From CAZOLI01 sp964580675 (lineage in GTDB: Bacteria; Planctomycetota; MHYJ01; CAYXQY01): a DNA stretch of 35,954 nt. The stretch is from NCBI GenBank assembly GCA_964580675.1, contig CAZOLI010000028.1:1-35954 (forward strand), given 5' to 3'. Position 1 is the stretch's first letter. The number at the start of each line of letters is the position of its first letter. This document shows positions 34,056 through 35,954 of the stretch, piece after piece. The notes beneath the pieces were generated by a model, which had not been told where the DNA came from, searched no databases, and saw only the letters and a list, made by a program, of their open reading frames with translations. The translations under genes were made by a program, and so were the position numbers.

Positions 34056-35611
34056 GGCGCCGTCACAGAAAAGCGAATCGTTCCAGATTGATTCTCCTTC
34101 TCCTGTGTATGCTGTTTGTACCGGCGGGAATGGCCATCGGTCAGGATACCGCCGGTTCCGAAGAAAAGGAAACCGAGCGGATTCACGTGGGCACAAAAGC
34201 GTTTACGGAATCCGTCCTTCTGGGCCGGATCATTTCCCAGCTGGTTCGGTACGGCGGATTCGACGTGAAGTTTCACGGTCAGATGGGGGGCACCCGAATC
34301 GTCTGGGAAGCCCTGCAGAACGGGGACATCGACATCTACCCGGAATACACCGGAACCATCCGAAGCGAAATATTTTCCGGCCGTCAACTTGACACGGAAG
34401 AAGAACTTCGTGCGGCCCTCGAAAAACGGGGTATTTCCATGACCCGATCCCTGGGCTTCGAAAACACGTACGTTCTCGGCATGAAGGAAAGCAGGGCAAA
34501 AGAACTGGGCATAAAAACCATCTCCGACCTGAAAGATCACCCCAACCTGCGCTTCGGGTTTACGAACGAATTTATGGATCGGAAGGAAGATGGATGGCCG
34601 GGATTGCGAAAGGCCTACAACCTGAAACACGAGAACGTCCGGGGGCTCGAACACAACCTTGCCTACAGTGCCCTCCGGGAGGACAAAATTGACGTTATGG
34701 ACCTGTATTCCACGGATGCAAAAATTCGTGAGATGGACCTTCGAAAACTTCGGGACGACAGAAACTTCTTTCCCGAATATCGCGCCGTCATCCTTTACCG
34801 GAAGGAACTGGAAGGTCGTGCACCCCTTGCCGTGGACGCCCTGAAGCGGCTGGAAGGATCCCTCGACCCCGATCAGATGATCGACCTGAACGCGGAAGTG
34901 GAAATTGACGACCGCTCCGAAGCACAGGTGGCCAAATCATTCTTCAAACGGGAATTTCAGATCGAGACCGAGACCCGTGAAACCGGTTTCCTGGGCCGGT
35001 TGAAAGAAACAACGTTACAGCACCTCAAGCTTGTGGCCATTTCCCTGACCGCAGCCATAATCATTGCCATTCCACTCGGCATCATGGCCACGTGGTGGAC
35101 CACCCTCGGACAGGTCATCCTCGGCATTACCGGCATCATGCAGACCATCCCGGCCCTGGCCATGCTCGTGTTCATGATTCCGATACTCAGCGTCGGGGAA
35201 GAACCCGCCATTGCTGCCCTGTTCCTGTACAGCCTGCTGCCGATTGTGAGGAACACCTATGCCGGCATAAACGACATCCCCGCCGAAATTCGGGAATCCG
35301 CCGCCGCACTCGGATTGCCATACCTGCCGAGACTACTGAAGATTGAACTGCCAATGGCCACGCGATCCATCCTGGCGGGCATTAAAATATCCGCGGTCAT
35401 CAACGTGGGCACCGCCACGCTCGGGGCTCTAATTGGGGCAGGAGGGTACGGTCAACCCATTCTCACCGGAATCCGGCTCAACAAAATTTCACTGATCCTG
35501 GAAGGGGCCATTCCCGCGTCCGTTCTCGCGCTTCTGATGCAGGGATTGTTCGAACTCACCGAATGGTTGCTGATCTCAAAAGGACTTCGTCTTTCCTCAG
35601 AGGAAGGGTAA
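34052..35611 (+). CDS. fused substrate-binding protein and permease, OpuC/OsmF-type importer
   Basis: A 519-residue fusion. A signal anchor (about 10-31) leads to a substrate-binding domain of the OpuBC/OsmX type (about 42-310): HVGTKAFTESVLLGRIISQL, GGTRIVWEALQNGDIDIYPEYTGT (with Tyr96) and the family region LRFGFTNEFMDRKEDGWPGL. The permease domain (about 325-515) has five or six helices and the EAA-type loop EIRESAAALGLPYLPRLLKIELP (about 411-433). The binding domain precedes the permease, whereas OpuF- and EgtU-type fusions I know have the reverse order. It should import a small quaternary amine such as betaine or choline, with no residue proof of substrate. It overlaps the ATPase gene by four bases. 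Confidence 0.92.
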   Translation: MRRRHRKANRSRLILLLLCMLFVPAGMAIGQDTAGSEEKETERIHVGTKAFTESVLLGRIISQLVRYGGFDVKFHGQMGGTRIVWEALQNGDIDIYPEYTGTIRSEIFSGRQLDTEEELRAALEKRGISMTRSLGFENTYVLGMKESRAKELGIKTISDLKDHPNLRFGFTNEFMDRKEDGWPGLRKAYNLKHENVRGLEHNLAYSALREDKIDVMDLYSTDAKIREMDLRKLRDDRNFFPEYRAVILYRKELEGRAPLAVDALKRLEGSLDPDQMIDLNAEVEIDDRSEAQVAKSFFKREFQIETETRETGFLGRLKETTLQHLKLVAISLTAAIIIAIPLGIMATWWTTLGQVILGITGIMQTIPALAMLVFMIPILSVGEEPAIAALFLYSLLPIVRNTYAGINDIPAEIRESAAALGLPYLPRLLKIELPMATRSILAGIKISAVINVGTATLGALIGAGGYGQPILTGIRLNKISLILEGAIPASVLALLMQGLFELTEWLLISKGLRLSSEEG

Positions 35612-35954
35612 ACAACATTCGTGATGGACGAAATAAGAAAGAGGAAGAATCACGGGCCCCAGCAATCGAAATCTGAACGCTTTTAAAACGCAAGAAGAAG
35701 GAACAAACTGCGTCAGCACACCACCTCTCCAATAAAAGATAGAGGACTATTAAGGTGCCCCCTCCTTCCATCGGACTTCGTCCGGTCGGTGCTCTGTCGC
35801 TGGGGATTAATCTATCCCGATTGTTCATCTGGGGAGCCTGAGCTCCGACTGTAAAGGAGGGGTCGAATTCACCCGTGACTGTTGATTTCCAAAATGAACA
35901 CCTCCATTACGGTCGGTGCTCGTTCTTTGGTGAAACATTTTCCTTCGTAGATCG
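35612..35954. other. gene-free right end of the window
   Basis: The last 343 bases show no gene I can support. They contain a strongly structured element (35759-35862) and a 12-bp direct repeat CGGTCGGTGCTC at 35783-35794 and 35910-35921. A minus-strand frame (35556-35828) overlaps the permease end and reads as a shadow. Confidence 0.5.
35759..35862. repeat. multi-hairpin structured element
   Basis: An outer 9-bp stem CCCCTCCTT (35759-35767) / AAGGAGGGG (35854-35862) encloses three separate perfect hairpins: CGGAC-ttc-GTCCG (35772-35784), GGGAT-taatct-ATCCC (35803-35818) and GGAGC-ctga-GCTCC (35833-35846). The layout is a four-way junction. It may be a non-coding RNA, a cis-regulatory RNA or the end of a mobile or REP-type element; strand is not determined. 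Confidence 0.5.

Noticed and set aside
35556..35828. Minus-strand frame of 90 codons at the right end
   Set aside because: It overlaps the permease C-terminus and the structured element and has no protein character.

Overview
This window is a bacterial chromosomal segment of moderately high GC. It contains a 100-N run, so it is a draft assembly scaffold. I see no phage, plasmid, CRISPR or intact transposon genes. The best taxonomic guess is Planctomycetota or a close relative. The main clues are a secreted double WD40 propeller with a planctomycete-style helical tail, a large secreted alpha-2-macroglobulin, a CNNM/DUF21 protein of the type I associate with that phylum, and patchy Shine-Dalgarno use with several TTG starts. 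The assignment rests on recognised protein style and is moderate to low in confidence.

Layout: 1-8000 (+) holds a rhodanese, a single-pass membrane protein and a 2020-residue alpha-2-macroglobulin, separated by mosaics of short degenerate repeats. A tRNA-Leu(UAG) with a near-canonical promoter follows. On the minus strand comes typA, then (+) a secreted protein of unknown function, then a minus-strand FtsE/LolD-type ATPase and FtsX-type permease pair coupled by a TTGA stop/start overlap. From 17 to 20 kb a class I photolyase (+) converges on an FAD-dependent oxidoreductase (-). From 20 to 23 kb an unusual membrane protein with a zinc ribbon and about five bPH2-like domains diverges from a DinB-fold protein. 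From 23.6 to 25.2 kb a minus-strand operon carries two small paralogous unknown proteins and a CNNM/DUF21-CBS protein interrupted by an in-frame UGA. From 25.7 to 30.7 kb are the WD40 protein (-), rimO (+) and a GIDE-like membrane protein (-). From 31 to 35.6 kb (+) is a tight operon: an unknown 748-residue protein crossed by the assembly gap, an OpuC-type ATPase, and a substrate-binding protein fused to its permease. The last 340 bases hold no gene but carry a strongly structured multi-hairpin element and a 12-bp direct repeat.

Functionally the window mixes housekeeping (typA, rimO, tRNA-Leu), light and DNA-damage response (photolyase), envelope functions (alpha-2-macroglobulin, FtsX-type exporter, bPH2 protein, GIDE-like protein, CNNM protein) and osmolyte-type uptake. 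The most unusual observations are the conserved C-terminal CBS tail lying in frame behind a UGA in the CNNM gene, the tandem small paralogs upstream of it, the five-domain bPH2 protein, and the structured element at the right edge.
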